A stretch of 64,000 nt of DNA from a bacterium (GTDB lineage: Bacteria > Myxococcota_A > Bradymonadia > Bradymonadales > Bradymonadaceae), in contig JAUIBR010000015.1 in assembly GCA_030427705.1 (NCBI GenBank), positions 1 through 64,000 of the forward strand, written 5' to 3'. How positions within the stretch are numbered: position 1 is the stretch's first letter; every line of letters begins with the position of its first letter. This document shows positions 1 through 7,880 of the stretch, in pieces. The notes beneath the pieces were generated by a model. That model was not told the DNA's origin and searched no databases. It saw only the letters and a program-made list of their open reading frames with translations. Made by a program: the position numbers and the translations under genes.

Positions 1-1
1 T

Positions 2-1228
2 CGACTAGCTCTGCCTGCCGGATTGTCTTCGGACACCGAAGCGACATTGGGACGCGCAAAACTGGCGATGGATGTGCTGAACGAGGGCACAACTCAGTTG
101 TCAGCATTGGAACTGGCAGCGGAGTTGGAGCGATTAGGGGCGTCAATCTCAAGTGGAGCCGGACTCGATCAGGCAACCGTCTCAATGTCGACTCTAAGCA
201 CTACGCTGGAACCGTCGCTAGAGTTGTTTTCCCAGGTAATTCAACGGCCTGCGTTTTCCTCTGAGGAGATTGAACGCCGCCGAAAGCTGCAGTTGGCAGC
301 AATCGACCAAGAAAAATCTCGGCCATTTGACACGGCCCTACGTTTGTTGGGGCCTCTAGTGTTTGGTGAGCATAAGTATGGCATTCCCCTCACAGGGACA
401 GGAAAGAAGAAGACCGTCGAATCTCTAGGCTTGGATGCGCTGGTGGCGTTCCACAAAACCTATTTCCGCCCTAAAGACGCGACATTAGTTGTGGTTGGCA
501 ACACGACGACGCAGGCACTTCAGCCATTACTGGAATCGACCTTGGGGAGCTGGAAAAACGACAGTCCAGAACCCAAACAACCGACTCAACAACCGAAGAA
601 GATCACCAAACCCAAGGTCTATCTGGTTGATAAGCCGAATGCGGAACAAACCCTAATCGTTGCCGGAAATCTGCTTCCGCCCAGAGACGAACAGGATGAA
701 GTCGACGTGGAGATCATGAACACCGTGATTGGTGGGTCGTTCATGTCGCGAATCAACATGAACCTTCGTGAAGACAAACATTGGTCATACGGATCACGTT
801 CGTTCGTGTTTGAGACCTTTGGTCCACAAATGTTCGGGGTCTACGGCCGAGTTCAAGCGGACAAAACAAAGGAGTCCGCTGCGGAGATTCTCAAAGAGCT
901 CAACCAGTATCTGGGCAGCGCACCAGTCACTTCAGATGAGCTCTCACGTGTGACCGAAAACAAGATTCGGAAGTTGCCGGGTCGTAACGAAACCGCTGGT
1001 CGGCTTCTTGGCAGCATCGCAAAAATCGTCAATTTCGGACTTCCAGATGACTATTTCTCCACGTATGTCGACCGAGTGGCTAACGCCAACGCGCAGAGCG
1101 TGATGAAGGCTGCCGCAAAGTCAATCCGTCCCGACGAAATGGTGTGGGTGATTGTTGGAGACTTGAAGACGATTCAAAAGCCAATCGAAGACTTGAACCT
1201 AGGAGAGGTTCAAGTCGTCTCGGACTAA
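2..1228 (+). CDS. M16 family (insulinase-like) zinc peptidase, C-terminal part, 5' truncated by window edge
   Basis: The frame is open to the left edge (residues R-L-A-L-P-A-G precede the first possible start, TTG at 23), so the N-terminus is missing. What is visible matches the second half of a two-lobed M16 protein. There is an N-terminal lobe with the F-S-S-E-E-I-E helix and a linker rich in Lys/Pro/Gln near residue 185. A peptidase M16 C-terminal lobe follows, with the N-L-R-E-D-K-H-W-S-Y-G segment, the Arg/Tyr substrate-binding motif found in the non-catalytic half. No HxxEH zinc motif is visible; in this family it lies in the other lobe or in a partner protein. Such proteins usually sit in the periplasm or on the outer surface and degrade peptides. 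Family is confident; catalytic competence cannot be judged. Confidence 0.85.
   Translation, partial: RLALPAGLSSDTEATLGRAKLAMDVLNEGTTQLSALELAAELERLGASISSGAGLDQATVSMSTLSTTLEPSLELFSQVIQRPAFSSEEIERRRKLQLAAIDQEKSRPFDTALRLLGPLVFGEHKYGIPLTGTGKKKTVESLGLDALVAFHKTYFRPKDATLVVVGNTTTQALQPLLESTLGSWKNDSPEPKQPTQQPKKITKPKVYLVDKPNAEQTLIVAGNLLPPRDEQDEVDVEIMNTVIGGSFMSRINMNLREDKHWSYGSRSFVFETFGPQMFGVYGRVQADKTKESAAEILKELNQYLGSAPVTSDELSRVTENKIRKLPGRNETAGRLLGSIAKIVNFGLPDDYFSTYVDRVANANAQSVMKAAAKSIRPDEMVWVIVGDLKTIQKPIEDLNLGEVQVVSD
247..276 (+). repeat. Dispersed 30-bp palindromic element, probable copy K
   Basis: It contains TTCCTCTGAGGAG preceded by TGCG, and differs from copy H (36349-36378) at only a few of the first 21 positions. 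It lies in frame inside the M16 gene and encodes F-S-S-E-E-I, a segment conserved in M16 proteins anyway. The match may therefore be partly protein-driven, and this is the least certain of the ten core matches. Confidence 0.45.
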
Positions 1229-1250
1229 TGTAAATCCAATTATTACAGTG

Positions 1251-1280
1251 CCTTGTGGGTTCCTGTGAGGTGTTTCGCGC
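1251..1280 (+). repeat. Dispersed 30-bp palindromic element, copy A
   Basis: Core TCCTGTGAGG at 1261-1270, preceded by TTGTGGGT as in copy B. It lies between the M16 gene and the STAND ATPase gene, ending about 40 bp before the chosen ATG of the latter. Its position is one reason to prefer the start at 1321 over a GTG at 1255, which would translate the repeat. Confidence 0.75.
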
Positions 1281-1320
1281 CTCACTTCCCAAGAACGGAG
1301 ATCGCGCTTACGATCGCGAT

Positions 1321-3831
1321 ATGTCCATCTTTGTTGGTCGGTCGGGGGAATTGCACGCAATGCACGATGCTTTTGAGCAGTCGCGTCGGATTCTCACGCT
1401 GGTGGGACCTGGCGGAGTCGGGAAGACGTCTTTGGCAGAGAGATTTGCCGAAGGGTGGGATTTCACTCGATTCCATGTGGATTTGCACTCGGCGAGCGAA
1501 TCCGGCCACGTTTTGCAGGCTGTTGCAATCGCGGTTCTGGGTTTTGCGACAAACCCGTCAATTGACCAGATTGCACACGGCATTCCTGAAAACGAACCGG
1601 TGTTGATGATCTTTGACAATGCCGAACTCGTGTCTGAGGAGGTTCGTGATGTCGCAGAGGGTTTGACGCAGATTTGTCCGGACCTACACGTCGTGGTGAC
1701 CTCGCGGCGACGCCTCGAATCCGCATACGAATCGATCTTGCCGGTGCAACCTTTGGCAAAGGAGATCGCCGCCGAGTTGTTCTGTCAACACGCGAAGCAA
1801 CGAGACCCGACGTTCAATCGCCAGGCGACCGAGCCGGACGTCCTCAATCTCGTGGAAAAACTGGATGGACTACCGCTCGCGCTAGAGCTGGCCGCGAGTC
1901 GCACGAGAGTGCTCAGTCCCTCTGATTTGCTGGCACGACTGGACGACCAGTCAGTTGTGCTACGTCGACGGGGGCAGGACGAGCGACATTCGAGTTTAGA
2001 TTCCTGTGTTGCGCTTTCCGTTGTTGATTTGCCCGAGCCGAGTTTGAATCTGTTGAGGCAACTAGCGCTCATCAGTGGACCGTTTTCGTTGGCAGACTTA
2101 GAGAAGCTTCTCGGTGGACTCGAACCGCTTGATTATGTCGAAGAGCTTGTCGAACGTTCCTTGTTGCAAGCGCAATCTGGTTCGCAGCGGAGGTTCCGCG
2201 TTCTGGATACAATCCGCCGTTTTGTGCTGCATGCACACCCGCCTACCCACAACATGGTTGTGGACTGGGGAGAGTGGCTTCTAGAAAAGCTGCAGTCTCA
2301 TGCTCCAGAGATGCTCGAACACCTGCTGCCGCAGGTTTCGAGAGCTTTTGCACATCTAATTGAAGACGATGCGAGTCTCGCAGTGGAGTTGCTCTTGGCC
2401 GCCGAACGCCCGCTTCGACGGGCCGGCTCACTTCATCGCGTCCAGTCAATGTTCGATGCTGCGCTTCAAAACGACGGACTCACAGACAGAGAACGGGCTC
2501 ACATCAACGTGGCTCGAGGATCCCTGCTGACGAATCTGGGCGCGGTTGACGACGCAGAACTCGTGCTTGAGAAAGCGTTTTCCTTGCTTCCCGACGAGTT
2601 GGAGAATCGAGAACTGCGAGCAAGGATTTTTCAAACTCGAGGCTGGCTGTTCCTCGGGCGAGGGGAGTTTGACGATGCTTGGGACTCCTTTGAGGAGTCT
2701 CTCAACACAGTTCCGGGTGATGCGGATCCTGGACTAGTCGCACATATCTATGGGGGGCAGACAATCGTTTGCCTACATCATCGTGACCCTGACCGTGCGG
2801 TAGAACTTGCAGAGAGCGCACTTGACCACGCGAGCCGGAGTCCGGACCCAGCTCAACGCGGTCGCGCAATGGGATGGAAGGCCAACGCATTAGCTGCGTC
2901 CGGGAGATTTCAGGAAACAGCACTGCTTCTGAAGGACTCGTTGAGGCACTTTCAACGTGCGAGCGATATTGCAAGCCTGTCCAATCATGGTCTCACGCTG
3001 GCAGAACTCAAACTGGGTATGGGTCAAACCGACATCGAGGATGTGCTCGAGGTCGCACTGCCTGCTACCAAGATCTGGGGAGCTTGGATCTCGCAATCGC
3101 GGGCGCTGGCAATTGAGGCACGGTTGAACTCCGACCTCGAACAGGCAAAATGGGCCGCGGAATCTGTCCAAAATCTGAGTTACTACCCTCAACGGTCAGT
3201 TCTGCTGACACTGGCGATGATTCAGATCGAACATGGCGAGTTTGCAGCCGCAATCATCACTCTTCAAACGTTAATCAACTCCACATCTGACCCACTGGAG
3301 CAAAGGTGGCTTCGCGGATACCTGATCGCGGTCAAGCTGGCAGACAATTCACTGCGTGATGTTGACGACGAAAGATTGTCGGTTTCTGGCAAAAGTTCAG
3401 AAAATCAATTGGTTGTGGGTTCCTATGAGGAGTTTGTCGATCCGTTTTTTCGCTGCGAATACGCGTTCCATGCGGAGCCTGCATCGCTGATTTTTGGCGG
3501 AATGGACCTTCGAAAGACACTCAGGATTGACTCTGAGTTCAAAGAGTACGTGCTCCCGGACCAAGCCGAGCTAAGCTTGGCCACAAGGCATACGCTCCGG
3601 AGATTTCTTCGGTTCATGATCGAGCGTCACCTTGAATCGCCTGGCAGAGTGTTGGAACTGGCGGAACTAATGGAAGGCGGATGGCCCGAAGAATCGATGA
3701 CCTACGATTCGGGTAGCCAGCGTGTCTATGCGGCAATCAAACAACTGCGCAAGGCCGGATTTGGTGATGTAGTTGTTACTGGAGATGGTGGGTATCTTAT
3801 TGATAAGGAATTGGAAATAGAGTTTTGTTAG
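1321..3831 (+). CDS. STAND-type ATPase with TPR-like middle and C-terminal winged-helix DNA-binding domain
   Basis: Predicted signal-responsive transcription regulator of 836 aa. The NB-ARC-like ATPase begins at residue 1. The P-loop G-P-G-G-V-G-K-T lies at 29-36, the Walker B L-M-I-F-D-N at 95-100 and the T-S-R-R-R sensor at 127-131. A long alpha-helical region of TPR-like repeats (about 330-620) follows. The last 100 residues look like an OmpR/SARP-type winged helix, ending in R-V-Y-A-A-I-K-Q-L-R-K and the wing V-V-V-T-G-D-G-G-Y-L-I. DNA-binding at the C-terminus reverses the AfsR/SARP order. The ATG at 1321 was chosen because an upstream GTG at 1255 lies across repeat copy A, although no strong ribosome site precedes 1321. 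It is likely a regulator of the operon starting at 3920, which is preceded by 10-bp direct repeats. The trigger is unknown. Confidence 0.8.
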   Translation: MSIFVGRSGELHAMHDAFEQSRRILTLVGPGGVGKTSLAERFAEGWDFTRFHVDLHSASESGHVLQAVAIAVLGFATNPSIDQIAHGIPENEPVLMIFDNAELVSEEVRDVAEGLTQICPDLHVVVTSRRRLESAYESILPVQPLAKEIAAELFCQHAKQRDPTFNRQATEPDVLNLVEKLDGLPLALELAASRTRVLSPSDLLARLDDQSVVLRRRGQDERHSSLDSCVALSVVDLPEPSLNLLRQLALISGPFSLADLEKLLGGLEPLDYVEELVERSLLQAQSGSQRRFRVLDTIRRFVLHAHPPTHNMVVDWGEWLLEKLQSHAPEMLEHLLPQVSRAFAHLIEDDASLAVELLLAAERPLRRAGSLHRVQSMFDAALQNDGLTDRERAHINVARGSLLTNLGAVDDAELVLEKAFSLLPDELENRELRARIFQTRGWLFLGRGEFDDAWDSFEESLNTVPGDADPGLVAHIYGGQTIVCLHHRDPDRAVELAESALDHASRSPDPAQRGRAMGWKANALAASGRFQETALLLKDSLRHFQRASDIASLSNHGLTLAELKLGMGQTDIEDVLEVALPATKIWGAWISQSRALAIEARLNSDLEQAKWAAESVQNLSYYPQRSVLLTLAMIQIEHGEFAAAIITLQTLINSTSDPLEQRWLRGYLIAVKLADNSLRDVDDERLSVSGKSSENQLVVGSYEEFVDPFFRCEYAFHAEPASLIFGGMDLRKTLRIDSEFKEYVLPDQAELSLATRHTLRRFLRFMIERHLESPGRVLELAELMEGGWPEESMTYDSGSQRVYAAIKQLRKAGFGDVVVTGDGGYLIDKELEIEFC
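3411..3440 (+). repeat. Dispersed 30-bp palindromic element, copy B
   Basis: TTGTGGGTTCCTATGAGGAG, near-identical to copy A in the left half. It sits inside the STAND gene, encoding V-G-S-Y-E-E-F in the region between the TPR part and the winged helix, where insertion would be tolerated. Confidence 0.75.
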
Positions 3832-3837
3832 TCTCGA

Positions 3838-3867
3838 TTTCCACGGGTTTCCATCGCTTTCCATCGC
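3838..3867 (+). promoter_or_regulatory. Three 10-bp direct repeats, candidate operator for the adjacent winged-helix regulator
   Basis: TTTCCACGGG, TTTCCATCGC and TTTCCATCGC follow each other without a gap in the 88-bp space between the STAND regulator and the gene at 3920. A one-helical-turn period of direct repeats is what OmpR/SARP-type winged helices bind. A weak -10-like CATAAG lies 17 bp downstream. The binding partner is inferred from adjacency. Confidence 0.5.
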
Positions 3868-3919
3868 AAACGGATTTGGGAGTTCATAAGTTCGGTTCGG
3901 TAACAACACGGAGCGAACC

Positions 3920-4552
3920 ATGTATCACCCATTTCTCATTCGAATGCTCTCCAGCTGGAGCCCAGCTAACCACAACAAAGCGGTTCAGATATTGTCGACG
4001 GCGAATCGACGAAACGCACGCGAATTCGCGTTGCATTTGGACTCCATGTTGGACGATGAAACCCAAAGAAGTGCAGGGGTTTGGGCTCTGGCCACTCTTC
4101 TAACGAAGTGGCGCGAAAGCGAAGATTGGGACTCACTACCGAAGTGGGAGCGTTCCCTCGCGGCATGGGAGGTGATTCGACAGATTCGTCAGGTGTGCAT
4201 CGAGCGATTGATTGTTTTGCGCGTCGGTTGGTTTGGCTGGAGCGCGTGGGATGATTGCCTGATCCTGGCTCCGTTGGCCAGCATTGAAGACGACCGCTAC
4301 TATGAAGGAGCAGCTGACATCCTTGCGGACATCGCAAGCGTCGATGGGCCAGTGGCCACCGAAGCGACCCAGACGTTGCAGGCGTTGTTTGAAGAAACGC
4401 GGGCAAACCTCGTTGAGTATCAGCGCTTCATTGGTCCTTTCCCATCGTTTTCGAAGCGTTTCCACCAGGACCCATGGCTGTTGCCCAATGGGTGGCATGC
4501 AACTCAGAATGAGTTTGGTGCCACGACTGAAATGGAGGCATTTGCTCGATGA
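3920..4552 (+). CDS. Hypothetical alpha-helical protein
   Basis: 210 aa, no family recognised. The start is supported by CGGAG six bases upstream of the ATG. There is no signal peptide or clear membrane segment. The sequence is helical with many Trp residues (W-E-R-S-L-A-A-W, G-W-F-G-W-S-A-W) and HEAT/ARM-like spacing between about residues 30 and 170. Its stop overlaps the start of the next gene (ATGA), so it is translationally coupled to a secreted lipoprotein and probably shares its promoter. It may be under the STAND regulator encoded just upstream. It could be an accessory or immunity-type cytoplasmic partner, but nothing in the sequence shows this. Confidence 0.7.
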   Translation: MYHPFLIRMLSSWSPANHNKAVQILSTANRRNAREFALHLDSMLDDETQRSAGVWALATLLTKWRESEDWDSLPKWERSLAAWEVIRQIRQVCIERLIVLRVGWFGWSAWDDCLILAPLASIEDDRYYEGAADILADIASVDGPVATEATQTLQALFEETRANLVEYQRFIGPFPSFSKRFHQDPWLLPNGWHATQNEFGATTEMEAFAR

Positions 4553-5832
4553 AGAGAACACACGCACTTGTTGTCCTCGTACTTTGGGTCGCGGTCGGTT
4601 GCAGTGATAGCACGGAGCCCGTGTCGAACGACCACCACCATGAATCTCACCCGCAATTGCTGGCGCATGACGGACCGTGGGTTCCTCCCGACGATATTGT
4701 GAACCAAGCAGCAAATTTCGATATCGAGTTTACGGGAGCCGGTCCATGGGTCGGCGAGAGCGGCTGCTCAGGCAACTTCACCGCGGGTGGGGCGGCTCTG
4801 CGTCAGTGGGTTTATGACAACTGGCCTCAGGTCTCTCACGTAGGGGGCTACGCATGCCGTCCTATCAACGGTGACTCGTCTACGATGTCAGTCCACGCGA
4901 CTGGCCGTGCAATCGACATTCATATCCCACTAGATGGGGGCCAAGCCGACAATGACCTTGGCGATCCACTGGCCAACTGGCTGCTCGAGCACGCCGAAGA
5001 AATCGGCGTTCAGTCCATCATCTGGGACCGATGGATCTGGAGCCCTAGCCGATCGAGCCGCAGCAGGGCATATACGGGTGCTCATCCACATCATGACCAT
5101 CTTCATGTGGAGTTGACGCCAGAAGCTTCGCGTCTTGAAACCCCATGGTTCCAAGGTGAGATGGGGGCGCCAACCCTCAGCGGGTGTGATGAACCTCTTC
5201 CCGCACAAGGTGGGGTCATCGATGATTCAAACACCTGCTTCCAGGCGTTTGGGCCAGCGCAGTACTGGCGCGTTGTCGAGGGCGAGGGCGAGGGCGGTTC
5301 GTTGAGATGGACCAATGCATTCAAATCGGATGAGCCGTCAAACTGGGCGCGATGGCGCATCAACCTCGAAGAGGCCGGCGAGTATGCCTTGGAGTATAGA
5401 AATGTCCCTACGTACGCGATCTATGACTCGGCTCGTTATGTGATTCGGCACAACGGCGAGGAGTCTGACGTATATGTGGATTTGAGTGCGGGAACCGAAG
5501 AGTGGGAATCGCTTGGTCGCTTCACGTTTGCCGCTGGGTCTGACCAATGGGTGGCAATCCACGATAATGCCCCGATAGAAGTGCCAGATGACCAACACAT
5601 CCTCGCAGACGCGATTCGGTTGCGGCGGGTCATGGAAGGTCTGCCTCCAGCAATTGTGGATTCCAACAATGAAACCCCGGACGTCGATCCGATGGGTGAC
5701 GAAACGACTGATAACGATGTTGATGGCGTAACCGTATCTGAAGGGTGTTCAACCTCCTCGATACCTCGGCCCACGCCGTTGATGCCATTGCTCGTAACTT
5801 TTTTTGCGGGGGTTTTGCGACGGAAAGATTAG
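4549..5832 (+). CDS. Secreted lipoprotein with extensin/M15-like peptidase domain, golvesin-like domain and MYXO-CTERM-like tail
   Basis: 427 aa. A signal peptide ends in the lipobox V-A-V-G-C (Cys18). Residues about 45-190 resemble ARB-07466/M15-type carboxypeptidases: S-V-H-A-T-G-R-A-I-D-I-H and H-H-D-H-L-H-V-E carry the His/Asp ligands of a zinc peptidase, suggesting cleavage of peptidoglycan or matrix peptides. Residues about 215-365 look like a golvesin/xanthan-lyase-type beta domain (Y-D-S-A-R-Y-V-I, I-L-A-D-A-I-R-L). The extreme C-terminus is a Cys (E-G-C-S-T), a short hydrophobic segment and R-R-K-D, resembling the MYXO-CTERM sorting signal. Carrying both a lipobox and a MYXO-CTERM-like tail is odd, and one may be non-functional. 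Start ATGA overlaps the upstream gene. Confidence 0.75.
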   Translation: MKRTHALVVLVLWVAVGCSDSTEPVSNDHHHESHPQLLAHDGPWVPPDDIVNQAANFDIEFTGAGPWVGESGCSGNFTAGGAALRQWVYDNWPQVSHVGGYACRPINGDSSTMSVHATGRAIDIHIPLDGGQADNDLGDPLANWLLEHAEEIGVQSIIWDRWIWSPSRSSRSRAYTGAHPHHDHLHVELTPEASRLETPWFQGEMGAPTLSGCDEPLPAQGGVIDDSNTCFQAFGPAQYWRVVEGEGEGGSLRWTNAFKSDEPSNWARWRINLEEAGEYALEYRNVPTYAIYDSARYVIRHNGEESDVYVDLSAGTEEWESLGRFTFAAGSDQWVAIHDNAPIEVPDDQHILADAIRLRRVMEGLPPAIVDSNNETPDVDPMGDETTDNDVDGVTVSEGCSTSSIPRPTPLMPLLVTFFAGVLRRKD

Positions 5833-5843
5833 ATTTATCAGTG

Positions 5844-5873
5844 TGTTGCGGATTCCTATGAGGAACGCCCCAA
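5844..5873 (+). repeat. Dispersed 30-bp palindromic element, copy C, directly upstream of the RAYT gene
   Basis: TGTTGCGGATTCCTATGAGGAA, sharing TGTTGCGG and the core with copy H. Outer arms GTTGCG (5845-5850) and CGCAAC (5882-5887) are perfect complements, so this copy can fold as a longer stem with the TTCCT/AGGAA hairpin inside. It lies 67 bp before the ATG of the RAYT gene, the position expected of a cognate REP. Confidence 0.8.
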
Positions 5874-5940
5874 AAAAACTTCGCAACGATTCGAGTTTGC
5901 GTTCGAGAACGTAATTGAACCCAAACTTAAGGAGAGCGAA

Positions 5941-6816
5941 ATGGGTGAAGCACTGAGAGTCTTTGATCATGAAATGATTTATTTCGTCACCAACCGTTGC
6001 ATTGAACGGAAGTTCTTGATGGTTGCTGACGACGAGCGCGTGAACGAGATTATTCGAGATAATCTGCGTATGGCCGCGATCATCTACAACATCAAAATTT
6101 ATGGGGCGGTGTTCATGGGAAACCACTTTCACTTGATCATTAGCGGCAGTGATATTCCTGCGTTCATGCAGTATCTCCAATCCGCGATTGCTCGCCAGAT
6201 CAATCGGTTGCGTGGGAGGGTCGGCAAGTTCTGGGCAGAACGATATTCGTGTGAGCCCATCCTGGACGAGGAGTCGCTCGAGCAGAAGCTTCAGTATGTG
6301 CTCGCCAACCCAATTCGTGCTTTTCAAGTACCGCATCCAGCGGAATGGCCTGGCTTCATTTCGTGGTACGGTCACGCTGGGTTTGGGGAAGAGCATGGTC
6401 CCGAAATCTCGCCGTTGCCAATGTGGGAGTGCCTAAGCGTCGCTGAGCGATATCAGCGAGTTTGTGCGCTGCTGGAACCCGTAGAAGAGGAGTATTCCGG
6501 TTGCCATTTCGCAGGCGCCGAAGCCGCGATTTCGAAACATTGGAACGATTCTCCCGATACCGAAGAGGTGCGTGGGCCAAAGCCAGTTTGTCACGCAAGT
6601 TCGAAAGCTGGTTGGATTGCCTATCGAGTCTGGAAGCGTGGGAAGGACTTTCTTTTTCGACTGGCATCGATTGCCGAAAGTGTGGGGGACAGAATAGGCT
6701 ACCCCATATGCATGATTCCACCGGGTCGAAAGAGGACAAATCAAAAATGGACTGGAGAAAGAGCACCAGCAAAGTGGCGACTCGCGTCGCCCGGGCGATA
6801 TCGATCTGTGGCGTAG
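5941..6816 (+). CDS. REP-associated tyrosine transposase (RAYT, Y1_Tnp/TnpA_REP family)
   Basis: Single-strand endonuclease of the HUH/Y1 family. Residues 1-150 carry the diagnostic blocks: the I-Y-F-V-T-N-R-C strand, the HUH motif M-G-N-H-F-H-L (His62, His64), F-W-A-E-R-Y-S, and the catalytic-helix motif L-Q-Y-V-L-A-N-P-I-R-A with Tyr119 as likely nucleophile. AAGGAGAGCG before the ATG is a good ribosome site. The C-terminal 140 residues are not recognised and the last 70 bp overlap the next gene, so the tail may be extended or decayed. In known RAYTs the enzyme acts on REP hairpins; a matching palindrome (copy C) lies just upstream and more copies are scattered nearby. Unlike IS200 transposases, RAYTs are single-copy and vertically maintained. 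Whether it mobilises the repeats is inference. Confidence 0.88.
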   Translation: MGEALRVFDHEMIYFVTNRCIERKFLMVADDERVNEIIRDNLRMAAIIYNIKIYGAVFMGNHFHLIISGSDIPAFMQYLQSAIARQINRLRGRVGKFWAERYSCEPILDEESLEQKLQYVLANPIRAFQVPHPAEWPGFISWYGHAGFGEEHGPEISPLPMWECLSVAERYQRVCALLEPVEEEYSGCHFAGAEAAISKHWNDSPDTEEVRGPKPVCHASSKAGWIAYRVWKRGKDFLFRLASIAESVGDRIGYPICMIPPGRKRTNQKWTGERAPAKWRLASPGRYRSVA

Positions 6817-7880
6817 TGGTTGCGCTTGGATGCTCAGGTACGACAGCGGTCAACAACCCACAGCCCGCCGAGGCCAGATCACCTGAGTTGGATTGTAATC
6901 CCGATAATGGGGCAGAATGTCTCGCGGTGGGAATGCAGTGGGAGAGCGGATTCGGAAAACCCCCAAAGGCGGCCAAGGCTGCGCGTCACTACAAGGCGGC
7001 ATGCGACGCCGGTGAGCACCTTGGTTGCTACAACTTGGCCGTCATGCTCCGTGACGGCGTAGGTGTGGAACGAAACGCAGATCGCGCCCAGTCATTGTTC
7101 GTTTCGGCCTGCAATGCGGGCGAACAAAACAGTTGTGCGAACGTGGCTTATGGACTGTCCCACGCGTCAGATCCCACTGATGACGATTTACGCGAAGCTG
7201 CAACCCTGTACCGCAAGGCGTGCGATGCGGGTGTGATGAATGCGTGTTTTAATCTCGGCGATATGCGTCAGGCCGGGCGAGGGGTCGACCGGAGTATGGT
7301 CGAGGCTGGGTCCATGTTCAAACGGGCGTGTTATGGAGGCCAACGGTCTGGATGCATTCGATGGGCCTGGCTCGATGCCCAAGAGTGCGATCCCAAGTCA
7401 AATCAGTGTGCCAATCCGGCAACTGATGAGCGCCATGCAGCAGCCCTCGTGGAGGCGAAATGTTCGAACGAAGGAACTGGTCACGTCTGCGCGGCTTTGG
7501 GCGTTCATCTGGTTGCCGGGCGTCTACTGAAGCGTGACGGAAAGGCCGCCCGCTTGGCGTTCGAGCGGTCCTGCACCAGCAGTGAAGCGTGGGGCTGTTC
7601 CGAACTCGGAATCCTAGAAGTGGAGGGAAAGTGGGGAGCAACAGATGCAGCCGCAGGTGGAGCACGTTTGGACAAGGCTTGTGAGACCGGATTTGCGCCT
7701 GCCTGCGTGTATTTGGCCAGCGGGATGCTCGCACCAGCCGTGGGTTCTGCAGAGAAAGTTAAGGGATTGCAGTACCTTAGGAGATCCTGTGAGTTAAATG
7801 AAGCCACCGGCTGCAATACTCTGCGATTGCTGTGTCAGACTGGTGAGAAAGCGGCCTGTACTAGCGAGGTCTCGCAGTAA
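6747..7880 (+). CDS. Sel1-repeat lipoprotein
   Basis: 377 aa. The ATG at 6747 is preceded by GAGGA at 6732-6736; upstream residues in the same frame have no signal or domain, so this start is preferred. The signal peptide ends in V-V-A-L-G-C. The rest is Sel1-like (TPR-related) repeats of about 36 residues with paired Cys: A-C-D-A-G-E-H-L-G-C-Y-N-L-A, A-C-N-A-G, A-C-D-A-G-V-M-N-A-C. The Cys pairs suggest disulfide-stapled repeats outside the cytoplasm. Such proteins act as protein-binding scaffolds. It overlaps the RAYT gene by 70 bp and the convergent methyltransferase gene by 20 bp. Confidence 0.85.
   Translation: MDWRKSTSKVATRVARAISICGVVVALGCSGTTAVNNPQPAEARSPELDCNPDNGAECLAVGMQWESGFGKPPKAAKAARHYKAACDAGEHLGCYNLAVMLRDGVGVERNADRAQSLFVSACNAGEQNSCANVAYGLSHASDPTDDDLREAATLYRKACDAGVMNACFNLGDMRQAGRGVDRSMVEAGSMFKRACYGGQRSGCIRWAWLDAQECDPKSNQCANPATDERHAAALVEAKCSNEGTGHVCAALGVHLVAGRLLKRDGKAARLAFERSCTSSEAWGCSELGILEVEGKWGATDAAAGGARLDKACETGFAPACVYLASGMLAPAVGSAEKVKGLQYLRRSCELNEATGCNTLRLLCQTGEKAACTSEVSQ

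Noticed and set aside
1255-1320. GTG start 22 codons upstream for the STAND gene
   Set aside because: It would translate repeat copy A and adds residues with no domain match; the ATG at 1321 begins exactly at the NB-ARC-like domain.
2665-2705. GACTCCTTTGAGGAGTCTCTCAAC, a perfect palindrome resembling the dispersed repeat
   Set aside because: It encodes W-D-S-F-E-E-S-L-N, a normal TPR helix sequence, and has TTTG rather than NTG in the centre; the left flank does not match. Probably coincidence, though the CTCAAC end is shared with copies E and G.
5941-6816. Calling the RAYT gene an IS200/IS605 insertion sequence
   Set aside because: Only the single transposase-like gene with RAYT-type motifs is present; no TnpB and no clear element ends or target-site signals.
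7770-7805. GATCCTGTGAG in the Sel1 gene, partly like the repeat core
   Set aside because: The right arm (AGGAA) is absent and the sequence encodes a standard Sel1 repeat (L-R-R-S-C-E-L-N).
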